Assembly (NCBI RefSeq): GCF_020386975.1
Contig: NZ_JABFNK010000005.1
Coordinates: 62,001 to 126,000, forward strand
Direction: 5' to 3'
Length of the DNA stretch: 64,000 nucleotides
Origin: Thermococcus bergensis
Lineage (GTDB): Archaea > Methanobacteriota_B > Thermococci > Thermococcales > Thermococcaceae
The notes under the pieces were generated by a model. The model did no database searches and was not told the DNA's origin. It saw only the letters and a program-made list of their open reading frames with translations. The translations under genes were made by a program, and so were the position numbers. Positions 47,373 to 55,091 of this stretch are shown piece after piece; position 1 is the stretch's first letter; every line of letters starts with the position of its first letter.

Positions 47373-47771
47373 GATCATCACCCCGATAATCGTTCCAGAC
47401 TAAGCTCACTTTGCTTGGTTTTTAAGCTTTTCCATCAAAAGGGATTAGAAAATAGCAAAGACAAAAAGAACAAAATAAAGGAGATTAAAGGAAAATCTGG
47501 TCAAGCAGAGCTTTGTCTTTAGTTGAAACTATATAAATGGTTTCTAAACTTTTATATTGAGTTAAAGACTAAGAAAAAGCCTCTTGGTGAGATTGTGATA
47601 TTTGAATAGGGGATTTATGGCTTTAGAGTAATTCTAGTAATTTTGGGCTTTTTAAAACTCTCAAAAATTGTGTAATTTTAATTTTCTCTTTCTATAGCTC
47701 TTGGCTTGGACAAAAATGTGCTCGATAAGTTATTAACCATTGAACTCCTAACTGTTGAGGAGGGAGGGGTA
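47373..47771. other. AT-rich intergenic region
   Basis: About 400 bases without a convincing gene. Two TATA-like strings, ACTATATAAATGG (about 47528) and CTTTTATATTG (about 47549), and several A/T runs are present. A frame open from 47706 into the nitrilase gene is probably leader. I see no structured RNA or tRNA. Confidence 0.5.
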
Positions 47772-48566
47772 ATGAAAGTTGGGTTTGTTCAGATGGAACC
47801 AAAGCTTTTGGATCTTAATGCCAACCTCAGCAAAGCTGAGAAATTAATTGGAGAGGCTGCAAAGCAAGGTGCAAAGCTCATTGTTCTTCCAGAGCTTTTT
47901 GACACGGGCTACAATTTTGAGACAAAAGAGGAAGTGGCAGAGATAGCTCAGCAGATTCCAGATGGTGAGACAACTCAATTTCTTGTCGAGCAGGCGAGAG
48001 AGCATGAAGTATTCACAGTGGCTGGAACCGCTGAGAAGGATGAGAGGGGGAAACTTTACAACTCCGCTGTCATTGTAGGGCCAATAGGATGGGGCTACAT
48101 TGGAAAATACCGCAAGATTCACCTTTTCTACAGGGAAAAACTTTTCTTCGAGCCGGGAAACCTTGGCTTTCATGTCTTCAACATAGGCATTGCAAAGGTC
48201 GGGATTATGATATGCTTTGACTGGTTTTTCCCAGAGTCGATGAGAACACTCGCCCTTAAGGGAGCAGATATCGTTGCACATCCGGCCAATCTGGTTCTCC
48301 CCTATGCTCCGAGGGCAATGCCAATAAGGAGCCTTGAGAACAGGGTGTTTAGCATAACAGCGAACAGAATTGGGGAGGAGAGGGGGCTAAAGTTCATAGG
48401 CATGAGCCAGATAAACTCACCAAAGGCTGAAATCCTGCTCAGGGCAAGCGAAGATAAGGAGGAAGTTGGAATTGTGGAAATAAACGTGGAAGACGCAAGG
48501 AACAAGAAACTCAATGAATTTAACGACATATTCAAGGATAGGAGACCGGAACACTATGTCCTGTAA
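47772..48566 (+). CDS. Nitrilase-superfamily amidohydrolase
   Basis: A 264-residue carbon-nitrogen hydrolase. The catalytic triad is visible as Glu in LIVLPELFDTGYNF (about residue 42), Lys in KYRKIHLFYREK (about 113) and Cys in VGIMICFDWFFPES (about 146). Length and sequence fit the thermoactive Pyrococcus abyssi nitrilase, which hydrolyses aliphatic dinitriles in vitro; the natural substrate may be an omega-amide. Start at 47772 follows GGAGGGAGGGG; an in-frame upstream GTG/TTG near 47706 would add 22 unlikely residues. A foreign island begins just downstream. Confidence 0.9.
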   Translation: MKVGFVQMEPKLLDLNANLSKAEKLIGEAAKQGAKLIVLPELFDTGYNFETKEEVAEIAQQIPDGETTQFLVEQAREHEVFTVAGTAEKDERGKLYNSAVIVGPIGWGYIGKYRKIHLFYREKLFFEPGNLGFHVFNIGIAKVGIMICFDWFFPESMRTLALKGADIVAHPANLVLPYAPRAMPIRSLENRVFSITANRIGEERGLKFIGMSQINSPKAEILLRASEDKEEVGIVEINVEDARNKKLNEFNDIFKDRRPEHYVL

Positions 48567-48665
48567 CTTGGAAAAGAACCGGGAGAGCTTTAAAAAGGGA
48601 TAAAAATACTTGAGGAAATAGATAAAAAGGGGAACGCCTAGATAAAAGCGGAATGATGAGTCTTA

Positions 48666-48841
48666 ATTCCACTCCCTCCATTAGAAGAACAAAAGAAAAT
48701 AGCCCAGATTTTCATGACCATTGATAATAAGATTGAGGCTGAAATGAAGATAAAAGAAGAGCTTGAGAAATTCAAGCATGGTACGATGGACAAACTTCTC
48801 ACTGGAAAGGTGAGGGTTAAGGTGGGTGAGGAAAGTGGATA
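48666..48841 (+). pseudogene. C-terminal fragment of a type I restriction specificity subunit (HsdS)
   Basis: The frame reads PLPPLEEQKKIAQIFMTID, then NKIEAEMKIKEELEKFKHGTM and DKLLTGKVRV with a stop at 48839-48841. The LPPLEEQKKIA motif and the final LLTGKVRV are hallmarks of the second conserved helix region of HsdS, which recognises DNA for type I restriction-modification. Only about 57 residues remain; the rest was lost to the left. The last bases overlap the start of the DUF262 gene, showing they once formed an operon. Confidence 0.85.
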
Positions 48842-50691
48842 AGCTTGACCCAAAGATGGAGAATTTGCTTGAGATATTGAAACAGGCTGAAGATGGGAAA
48901 TTAGTCCTTCCTCAGTTCCAAAGAGACTTTGTGTGGTCTAGGCAGGATATTAAAGACTTGTTGGTCTCACTCCTCAATGGTTACTTTGTGGGCACCTTCC
49001 TCTTCCTTAGAACAGAGTCAACCAACCCTCCATTCAAATGGAGACCAATTCAGGGTGTCAGTTTGCCAGTTGATAGAGATGGTAACTATATTGCAGAACC
49101 AGAGGCCATGATTCTTGATGGCCAGCAGAGGATAACATCACTTCACTATGTGTTCTATGCACCACCAAAAGAGGTTGTCACCCCAAAGTACACCAGCAAG
49201 AGATATCTCTTCTTCTTGAGGCTTGAAGAATTGGAAAGGGGTAATGTTGAAGATGCTGTGTTCAGTGTGGTTGAAGATGATGCCAGGAAGTACCTGGACA
49301 AAAACCATCAGTTTGAGCATAAAATAGTCCCATTCACAGAGCTCTCTAACAAAGAAAAGTGGAAAGATTGGCTAGAGGGGTTTGTAGAGTACCATGTTGA
49401 CAAATATATAGAGGAAAACATTGGTGAAGAAGTTAGCTATAAACAGGGCAGAGAACTCACCCAAGAGTACAAGAGACAACTTAAGGCAAAGTCAGACCTC
49501 TGGGAGAAGTACATTAACAATCTCCTAGAGTTCAAGGTTCCAGTCTTATACTTGCCAAAAATTGAACCAGACAATAAACAGAAACTTAGTGAAGTCTGCA
49601 CAATATTTGAGAAGATGAACAGCACTGGAGTCAAGTTATCAGTCTTTGACCTCTTGACTGCCAGACTGTATAAGGATGACATTGACCTTCACAAAATATG
49701 GCAGGACACTGTTGACTCATTTGAAAACATCAGAAAGTTGTCTGAGGACAACCCAGACCTCTTTAAGGTGTTGCTACTCAGGGCACTGGGCCTTATGAGG
49801 GTGCTTAGGGACAAGGATAAGGACAAGGGTGAGAAGGAGATTAGTGATGTCAAAAACAGGTCTTTAATTAATCTGTCACCAATTGGTTTTGAGAATGATT
49901 GGTGGACTATGGCAGAATACTTTGACAAGGCCATTGAAAGAGTCATGAGTACTAACCAAGATGGGTTTGGAGCATTCCTGCCAAAGTGGGTTCCTTACAA
50001 ACCCATGCTCCCAGTTTTGGCAACACTCCTATATTATGTGGAGGGTACCAGAGAATTATCACCAATAGAAAAGAGCAGGGCTTACACACTGATAAAGCAG
50101 TGGTATTGGAGTTCAGTATTCACTGAGAGGTACAGCAGTGCTGTTGACTCAAAGTCCCTAAGTGACACCTTGGAGCTAATAAAAGCTTTCAAAAAGCCTG
50201 AAGATACCCCATCAATGATTGATGAGGCAAGGGCTAGGGTTACCTCACTAAACTTATACACAGTCTCAAGAAGTGGAAGTGCAATTTATAGAGGTATTAT
50301 GAACTTAATTGCATTGAACCAGGCAAGGGACTTTCTCAAAGGTGATGCCATAGAATTCCATAATTTAGAAGACCACCATATATTCCCTCAGGCTTTCCTA
50401 AGGAGGCAGGGTTTTGGGGACAAGGACAAATACAAGATTAATACCATACTTAATAGAACACTGATTTCTGATGAAACCAACAGGAAGATTTCAGCAACAT
50501 CACCAAAAGAGTACCTTAAGTGGATTCCTGGTGATTTGGAAAAAGTTCTCAAGCCCCACTTTATTGACTCTGAGTGTATTGATGCAATGAGAGAAAATAA
50601 TTATGAGAAGTTCTTAGAGAGGAGGAGAGAACTTATTATAAACAAAGTGCTGGAACTCATTGGTGGGGGAGAAGAGGATGTCAACTCCTGA
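48826..50691 (+). CDS. DUF262/DUF1524 protein, GmrSD-like (type IV restriction-type)
   Basis: A 621-residue protein. N-terminal DUF262 motifs VLPQFQRDFVWSRQDIKDLL and MILDGQQRITSLHY form the NTP-binding/hydrolysing ParB-like domain; the C-terminal part has an HNH-type core, LEDHHIFPQAFLRR and INTILNRTLISDETNRKI, like DUF1524. This architecture matches single-chain GmrSD enzymes that restrict modified phage DNA, and the related proteins embedded in defence islands. GTG 48826 overlaps the HsdS remnant; GTG 48835 is an alternative start. The gene appears intact although its neighbours are broken, and it contains no CpG dinucleotide at all. Confidence 0.85.
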   Translation: MRKVDKLDPKMENLLEILKQAEDGKLVLPQFQRDFVWSRQDIKDLLVSLLNGYFVGTFLFLRTESTNPPFKWRPIQGVSLPVDRDGNYIAEPEAMILDGQQRITSLHYVFYAPPKEVVTPKYTSKRYLFFLRLEELERGNVEDAVFSVVEDDARKYLDKNHQFEHKIVPFTELSNKEKWKDWLEGFVEYHVDKYIEENIGEEVSYKQGRELTQEYKRQLKAKSDLWEKYINNLLEFKVPVLYLPKIEPDNKQKLSEVCTIFEKMNSTGVKLSVFDLLTARLYKDDIDLHKIWQDTVDSFENIRKLSEDNPDLFKVLLLRALGLMRVLRDKDKDKGEKEISDVKNRSLINLSPIGFENDWWTMAEYFDKAIERVMSTNQDGFGAFLPKWVPYKPMLPVLATLLYYVEGTRELSPIEKSRAYTLIKQWYWSSVFTERYSSAVDSKSLSDTLELIKAFKKPEDTPSMIDEARARVTSLNLYTVSRSGSAIYRGIMNLIALNQARDFLKGDAIEFHNLEDHHIFPQAFLRRQGFGDKDKYKINTILNRTLISDETNRKISATSPKEYLKWIPGDLEKVLKPHFIDSECIDAMRENNYEKFLERRRELIINKVLELIGGGEEDVNS

Positions 50692-51028
50692 AGAGAGGGT
50701 ATCTGAGTACCCCTTTATCAATATCCTGTCCAAGGAACTTGGCTGGGATTATGTGCCTCCTTCAGAATTAAAGAAGGAGAGAGACTATAACTCAGCTCTT
50801 CTTAAAGACAGGCTAATGAGGGCCCTCCTCAGGATAAATGCTGAGAAAATAACTGAAGAAGATGCAAAGCAGATAATTAAGAAGCTGGAATACCTCCCCC
50901 ACACTATAAAAGGAACTATTGACAAGTATAGACTGGAGAATATCAAAAACTATAAGAGTCTCCTTAAGTTTTTAATGAACTTTCTGAGACCTCAAAACAA
51001 TCATCATTGTTGGAAAGCATTGAGTTGA
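50678..51028 (+). pseudogene. N-terminal fragment of a type I restriction subunit (HsdR)
   Basis: ATG 50678 overlaps the stop of the DUF262 gene (coupled). The protein begins STPEERVSEYPFINILSKEL, GWDYVPPSELKKERDY and LLKDRLMRALLRINAEKITEEDAKQIIKKL, typical of the start of HsdR, the motor-nuclease subunit of about 1,000 residues. Only about 105 residues remain before the frame is lost. In the next frame 51002-51129 reads LLESIELKREEFLRQGLLED and ends at PPEW with a stop, probably a piece of another subunit. The alaS-derived DNA begins at about 51140. Confidence 0.8.
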
Positions 51029-51189
51029 AAAGGGAAGAGTTTCTGAGACAAGGACTTTTAGAAGATAAGTTTAAGAGTGGTGATGAAAAACCCACTGGTG
51101 GGATGATGAGTCTGGAGCCCCCTGAGTGGTGAGGAGGTTTCGCGGGGCTGACTCCTGAAATCGTTAAGGAAGTAGCTGAAAAAGAAGGC

Positions 51190-52500
51190 ATGAAGGTCAA
51201 GGTCCCAGATAACTTTTACAGCTTAATTGCCAAAGAAGCTGAAAAGACTGCCAAAAAGGAAGAAGAAAAAAGTATAGTGGACTTTGAGCTGGTTCAAGAC
51301 CTGCCTGATACAAGAACCCTCTATTATGAGGATCCCTTCATGAAGGAATTCGATGCAAGGGTTCTTAGGGTGATAGATGACTGGGTGGTTTTGGATCAGA
51401 CAGCGTTTTATCCCGAGGGCGGAGGTCAGCCGTGTGATTTGGGCGAGCTCAACGGAATTAAAGTGCTCGATGTCCAGAAAGTTGGCAAAGTAATTCTCCA
51501 TAAGGTGGAGAAGCCTGAGGCTTTCAAAGAAGGTGACAGCGTTCACGGAAAAATTGACTGGGAGAGGAGAATACAGCACATGAGACACCACACCGGTACT
51601 CACGTCCTTATGGGGGCTCTCGTAAGGGTTCTCGGAAAACACGTCTGGCAGGCGGGTTCTCAATTAAGCGCCGACTGGGCTAGATTAGATATAGCTCACT
51701 ACAAGCGCATCAGCGAAGAGGAGCTTAAGGAGATAGAGCTCTTAGCAAATAGGGTTGTGATGGAAGATAGAGAGGTAAAATGGGAATGGTTGCCGAGAAC
51801 TGAGGCAGAGCAAAAGTATGGTTTTAGGCTTTACCAGGGTGGAGTTGTGCCGGGGAGGATAATTAGAATTTTGAACATTAAAGACTGGGATGTTCAAGCC
51901 TGTGGAGGTACCCACTTGCCTAGAACAGGTTTGATAGGCCCAATAAAAATACTCAGGACGGAAAGAATACAGGATGGGGTTGAGAGAATCATATTTACAT
52001 GTGGCGAGGCAACCATCAAGGAATGGCAGAAGGAAAGGGAGATATTAAGCAGAACAAGTGAAGTATTTAGAGTACCTCCAGAGAAGCTGCCAGAAACTGC
52101 GGAGAAGTTCTTCGAAGAGTGGAAGCAGGCGAGAAAAGAAGTTGAAAGGCTTAACAAGGAGCTTGCAAAGCTTTTAATCTATGAGCTCGAGAGTAAAGTA
52201 GAGAAGGTAGGGGACGTTGAGTTCATTGGAGCAGTGGTTGAAGGAGAGATAGAACACTTAAGGGAAGCGGCTCTAAAGCTTAAGAGACCAAACAGGGTTG
52301 TTGCATTGATAAGTGAAGACAGCAAAGCCGTTGTGATCAGCGTTGGTGATGAACTGCCACACAAAGCCGGCGATTTGGTAAAGACAATCACGAAGATTGC
52401 GGGTGGAGGCGGCGGAGGTAAGAAAGACCTTGCCCAAGGAAAGATAAAGAACGTCCTAAAGGCTAAGGAAGCTCTAGAGGAGCTCAAAAAGGCTCTCTAA
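51190..52500 (+). CDS. Partial duplicate of alanyl-tRNA synthetase: freestanding editing and C-Ala domains
   Basis: Corresponds to the C-terminal half of the full AlaRS at 58858-61587. The catalytic domain is absent. The editing domain is complete, with its zinc ligands in RHHTGTHVL and CGGTHL, followed by the C-Ala region with the glycine-rich [13 protein letters not shown]. This makes it the same architecture as AlaX-L, a trans-editing protein that removes Ser or Gly from tRNA-Ala. The frame is open from about 51130; ATG 51190 after GAAGG is the first good start. There are no frameshifts or stops over 436 residues, suggesting selection, but a promoter has not been identified. It may be a nascent trans-editing factor or a not yet decayed fragment. 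Confidence 0.85.
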   Translation: MKVKVPDNFYSLIAKEAEKTAKKEEEKSIVDFELVQDLPDTRTLYYEDPFMKEFDARVLRVIDDWVVLDQTAFYPEGGGQPCDLGELNGIKVLDVQKVGKVILHKVEKPEAFKEGDSVHGKIDWERRIQHMRHHTGTHVLMGALVRVLGKHVWQAGSQLSADWARLDIAHYKRISEEELKEIELLANRVVMEDREVKWEWLPRTEAEQKYGFRLYQGGVVPGRIIRILNIKDWDVQACGGTHLPRTGLIGPIKILRTERIQDGVERIIFTCGEATIKEWQKEREILSRTSEVFRVPPEKLPETAEKFFEEWKQARKEVERLNKELAKLLIYELESKVEKVGDVEFIGAVVEGEIEHLREAALKLKRPNRVVALISEDSKAVVISVGDELPHKAGDLVKTITKIAGGGGGGKKDLAQGKIKNVLKAKEALEELKKAL

Positions 52501-52526
52501 TCTTTTAAATTTTTGGAGGGTTTGGG

Positions 52527-52892
52527 ATTAGAATAAGAGCTCTCACTGAAGAATTAAGCAGAACTGCTGAAGAAATGGGTTTTAAAGCCCTTAAGGAGTT
52601 CTCCACGAAGGATAACGCGAGAATAGACCTGGCGATTTTAAAAGGGCATGAAAAAATTCTGGCAATTGAGTTTGAGAACTCCTACAAATGGATAAAGCAG
52701 AGGATCCTCTACAATGGGATAAAGGCTAAGCGAGCTGGCTTTAAACACCTCTGGGTGGTTTACCCCTTTAGGAACGATCCTTTAAGAAACGGCTGGGTGA
52801 ATGATTATTTCAGAGAGCTTGGAGTAGAAGTGGAGGTTATCTCTCCGGAAAACATTGGAGAAAAGTTTAGGGAGTTTTTGAATTCAATTTAG
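52527..52892 (+). CDS. PD-(D/E)XK-like small protein, copy 1
   Basis: Found after both alaS copies. ATG 52575 gives 105 residues, but the 16 codons before it (IRIRALTEELSRTAEE) are also open, conserved in both copies, look like a helix, and are preceded by GGAGGG spaced 6 bases from an in-frame ATT at 52527, so an unusual ATT start is possible. NARIDLAILKGHEKILAIEFENSYKW has the Asp-Xn-Glu-x-Glu pattern of a PD-(D/E)XK nuclease core. No named family is recognised. It begins 26 bases after the alaS-like gene. Confidence 0.6.
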   Translation: MRIRALTEELSRTAEEMGFKALKEFSTKDNARIDLAILKGHEKILAIEFENSYKWIKQRILYNGIKAKRAGFKHLWVVYPFRNDPLRNGWVNDYFRELGVEVEVISPENIGEKFREFLNSI

Positions 52893-53083
52893 GATTTTTA
52901 CCTGACAGTTGCTATTTTCTGAAGTGTTTTGGATGCAGATTTAAGCGATTAAGGTATTTTGAGTTTTTACTTTGTTTTGTTGTTTTTTGTTTTTACTTTT
53001 GTCTTTTCGTTTTTTCTAATGGCAAATTTTATATAGTTTGAGGACTTATTATTTGTGAAGATTTCCTCATGCTTGGGGGGCGA
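52893..53083. other. AT-rich intergenic region with T-runs
   Basis: About 190 bases, very T-rich (GTTTTGTTGTTTTTTGTTTT) between 52970 and 53030, which may act as an archaeal terminator for the upstream genes. A TATA-like TTTTATATAG at about 53028-53037 could serve the next gene. Confidence 0.45.
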
Positions 53084-53341
53084 ATGAAGAGAATTGCACT
53101 TGCAAGTTTGTTCGTCTTGGTTTTAGTTTTGGGAATGGTTGCAAGGAGTGCAGTCAGTCAAGCAGAGCAAACAAAAGCCCTTCCAAACTGCACAAGTTGC
53201 AAAACGTGTGGCAAATCTTTGTCTGCTATCCTCCAAGAGGTAAACTCTTGGGAAAAGCGAAATGTGGACATCTCCAAGTATAGTGACATCAAGGAGCTTA
53301 TTAAAGTAGCCCAGGAACAGGGATATAGTTTGACGGGATAA
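53084..53341 (+). CDS. Small secreted protein with CxxCxxC motif
   Basis: An 85-residue protein with a signal peptide (RIALASLFVLVLVLGMVARSAVSQA) and a mature part carrying NCTSCKTCGKSLSAILQE. The three cysteines spaced by two suggest a metal or iron-sulfur site, or a disulfide-redox function outside the membrane. No family is recognised. ATG 53084 is chosen as it starts the signal peptide; 53069 is in frame. The next gene follows 20 bases later and the small membrane genes after it probably form one operon. Confidence 0.65.
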   Translation: MKRIALASLFVLVLVLGMVARSAVSQAEQTKALPNCTSCKTCGKSLSAILQEVNSWEKRNVDISKYSDIKELIKVAQEQGYSLTG

Positions 53342-53361
53342 GCTAAGGAGGGGAATACCTA

Positions 53362-53883
53362 ATGAAGACAGCTTATATGTATTTTTCTCTTCCTTTTCTT
53401 GTGATTGGAATTGGAGTACTTAACATTCTCGTGCCCTTCAAGGAGTTGAATTACTTAACGTTGTTCGCTCTTGTAACCCTCATTCTCCTCCGTACAGTTC
53501 TCCCAAACAGGCTCGAAAACAGGATTATAACTTTCGCGTGGCATTTTGGGATAATATTCACAATAGGCTCGCTTATTTTCCCCTACAACAAACACCTTGC
53601 GTACTCTTACTTTGCCGGCGCTGGCGTGGCTGCAACATTCTATGCTTTCGGCGACAAACTCTTTTACTACGCCCCCCAAATAACTTACGCCTGGATTGGC
53701 CTTGCAGCGGGCTTTTTGCTTTCATTAACAGTCTTTAGGGATGAAGTTCAAAGGAATAATGGATTGTTCTTCATTCTCACATTAGGGCTCAGCTTTACAA
53801 CACTCCTCATTGGGAAACTCCTTAATTACAAACCATTCTCTGATAGAGTACCAGCCATAATAGAAAAGATTAGGGAGGAATGA
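53362..53883 (+). CDS. Hypothetical membrane protein with five or six helices
   Basis: A 173-residue protein that is hydrophobic throughout: YFSLPFLVIGIGVLNILVP, LTLFALVTLILLRTVLP, FAWHFGIIFTIGSLIF, YFAGAGVAATFYAF, YAWIGLAAGFLLSLTVF and GLFFILTLGLSFTTLLIG. No domain is recognised. Preceded by GGAGGGG. It lies between the small CxxCxxC secreted protein and two more small membrane genes; the four are probably an operon of unknown purpose. Confidence 0.65.
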   Translation: MKTAYMYFSLPFLVIGIGVLNILVPFKELNYLTLFALVTLILLRTVLPNRLENRIITFAWHFGIIFTIGSLIFPYNKHLAYSYFAGAGVAATFYAFGDKLFYYAPQITYAWIGLAAGFLLSLTVFRDEVQRNNGLFFILTLGLSFTTLLIGKLLNYKPFSDRVPAIIEKIREE

Positions 53884-53885
53884 GC

Positions 53886-54053
53886 ATGGACGAGATCGTT
53901 AAACAAGAAATTGGACGGTCAGTACCCTTTTATTTTATTCTCTTTGTTATAGGGGCTAGAGCATGGCAGGCCGGAAAATTAGACATGCCCGCTTACATGG
54001 TCTTTGTCATAACATTCATAATAATCATGCTAACAAGTCTGATATTTCCATAA
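53886..54053 (+). CDS. Small membrane protein (55 residues)
   Basis: ATG 53886 overlaps closely with the previous stop (53881-53883) and follows AGGGAGGAATG. The protein has two hydrophobic segments (PFYFILFVIGARAW and YMVFVITFIIIMLTSLIF). It is too short for many gene finders. It may belong with the following gene, whose frame it overlaps. Confidence 0.55.
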   Translation: MDEIVKQEIGRSVPFYFILFVIGARAWQAGKLDMPAYMVFVITFIIIMLTSLIFP

Positions 54054-54334
54054 TTTTTGCTTCCATTTTTGGAGTTCTTTTGGGTGGGGTGGCATTAGTA
54101 ACTGGATATGCTAAGTATCCCTTCGTAATATTGTACTTTATGCTCGTTTTGATGTTATTGCCTGTGATTTTAAAGAAAAACCTGCCTATCAGCACGGCTG
54201 GAATTCTTTTGAGCATCCCCTTGGCTTATTTTGCAGTTGAAAGCATCAAAGGCCTCAACGTATCGACGTTATTTTTAGTGGCATTTGAACTTGGCCTAAT
54301 TGGTATGTACATTGAAATGATCTGGAGAAGATAG
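53963..54334 (+). CDS. Hypothetical membrane protein, start uncertain
   Basis: The frame is open from ATG 53963, but the first 27 residues are a shadow of the preceding gene and have a random look. The rest has four hydrophobic segments (ISIIFASIFGVLLGGVALVTG, FVILYFMLVLMLLPVIL, ISTAGILLSIPLAYF, LFLVAFELGLIGMYIE). There is no ATG, GTG or TTG between 53966 and 54050 in frame, so either the long form is right, the start is unusual, or a frameshift joins this to the 55-residue protein to make one membrane protein of about 150 residues. Confidence 0.5.
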   Translation: MAGRKIRHARLHGLCHNIHNNHANKSDISIIFASIFGVLLGGVALVTGYAKYPFVILYFMLVLMLLPVILKKNLPISTAGILLSIPLAYFAVESIKGLNVSTLFLVAFELGLIGMYIEMIWRR

Positions 54335-54423
54335 ACACCTTAGTACACTGACTTATACATTTGAGAAGCCCGGATAGCAAAATTTTGTTTGTGATCTTCC
54401 ATTAATTTTGGCAGAAAAAGCTT

Positions 54424-54578
54424 TCAGTTCACAACTATCTTAATCTCTCTTATTTCCCTCTCTTCTTTCTCGAATTTCTCAAATGTAAACTTTTCCCAGT
54501 TAACCCTATAGGGAGAGCCGTTGAAATTGGCAATCCAGTCATTATGGTCTAAAATTATCATTATGAGGCGTTCTTTGG
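54424..54578 (-). pseudogene. C-terminal gene fragment, unknown family
   Basis: On the minus strand an open stretch ends at 54424: TKERLIMIILDHNDWIANF, NGSPYRVNWEKFTFEKFEKE, then EREIREIKIVVN. The composition looks like real protein but I do not recognise it. It lacks a start and is cut at its 5' side by the IS605-like remnant at 54580. Confidence 0.4.
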
Positions 54579-54579
54579 T

Positions 54580-54630
54580 GTTGACTTTTCTTTTTCAAGC
54601 CTCGTCCCTTCAGGGCGGGGAGGAGGTCAG
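54580..54630 (+). repeat. Solo right end of an IS605/TnpB-type element
   Basis: TTGACTTTTCTTTTTCAAGC leads into CCTCGTCCCTTCAGGGCGGG and AGGAGG, a GC-rich hairpin standing out from AT-rich DNA. Archaeal TnpB elements end in this kind of hairpin, which is also the 3' part of the guide RNA. No tnpB is next to it. The GGAGGAGGTC at its end now acts as the ribosome binding site for the gene at 54635. Confidence 0.5.
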
Positions 54631-54634
54631 CGCA

Positions 54635-55090
54635 ATGATAAAAAGAATACTATGCAAAGATCTCTATGAAGAAATAGAACGGCTTGAGCGCTCTGTCATA
54701 GAGCTTGAGGAGCAGATAATTGAGTTAAAGACCCAGCTCAACATGAAGACCGAAGAGGCGACGAGCCTCTATATCGAGAACCAAAGCCTGAGACACAAAC
54801 TTGAAGTTCGGGAGCATGGAGCTACTCGGGGCTCTTCACCGGTGGATTTCTTCATGGGAGAAACTAGAGATGAGAAGGGAGAGAGTTCCCCTGAAGCTCA
54901 TTCGTCGGAAATCTTCAACCTTACCACCCCGAACGATTCTGTAGTTGCCCCGACAGTTGAACGCCTTATAAGTGCTCAAATATCCTACGGGAAAGTACTC
55001 TATATCATCGAAACGGCGAGTAAAGTTGGACTCCTCGTAGTTGGATTCTCGATATTCCTGGTCATGATTTCTTCTTTGGTGGTGAAGTGA
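54635..55090 (+). CDS. Coiled-coil protein with C-terminal membrane anchor
   Basis: A 151-residue protein. Residues about 8-62 form a coiled coil (LYEEIERLERSVIELEEQII), followed by a polar linker and a C-terminal membrane helix (VGLLVVGFSIFLVMISSLVV). Start at 54635 follows GGAGGAGG. It is one base before the SipW-type secreted protein gene, so it belongs to the signal peptidase operon. A tether or assembly factor for surface fibres is a guess. Confidence 0.6.
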   Translation: MIKRILCKDLYEEIERLERSVIELEEQIIELKTQLNMKTEEATSLYIENQSLRHKLEVREHGATRGSSPVDFFMGETRDEKGESSPEAHSSEIFNLTTPNDSVVAPTVERLISAQISYGKVLYIIETASKVGLLVVGFSIFLVMISSLVVK

Positions 55091-55091
55091 A

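Larger units (their letters stand above)
48786..51139. other. CpG-free tract of about 2,354 bp
   Basis: Reading every base and every block boundary, I find no CG dinucleotide between the one at 48784-48785 and the next at 51140. It spans the end of the HsdS remnant, the whole DUF262 gene and the HsdR fragment. Sampled 60-base blocks contain 11-15 C and 13-15 G, so around 100 CpG would be expected by chance. GpC is common. Avoidance holds across codon boundaries as well as within codons. Confidence 0.9.

Noticed and set aside
47373-47771. A structured non-coding RNA upstream of the nitrilase
   Set aside because: Only AT-rich sequence and TATA-like strings; no GC-rich stems or C/D motifs, which hyperthermophile RNAs would need.
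48826-50691. DUF262 gene as a toxin-antitoxin component
   Set aside because: Both DUF262 and HNH-like DUF1524 motifs and the type I restriction context fit a restriction role better.
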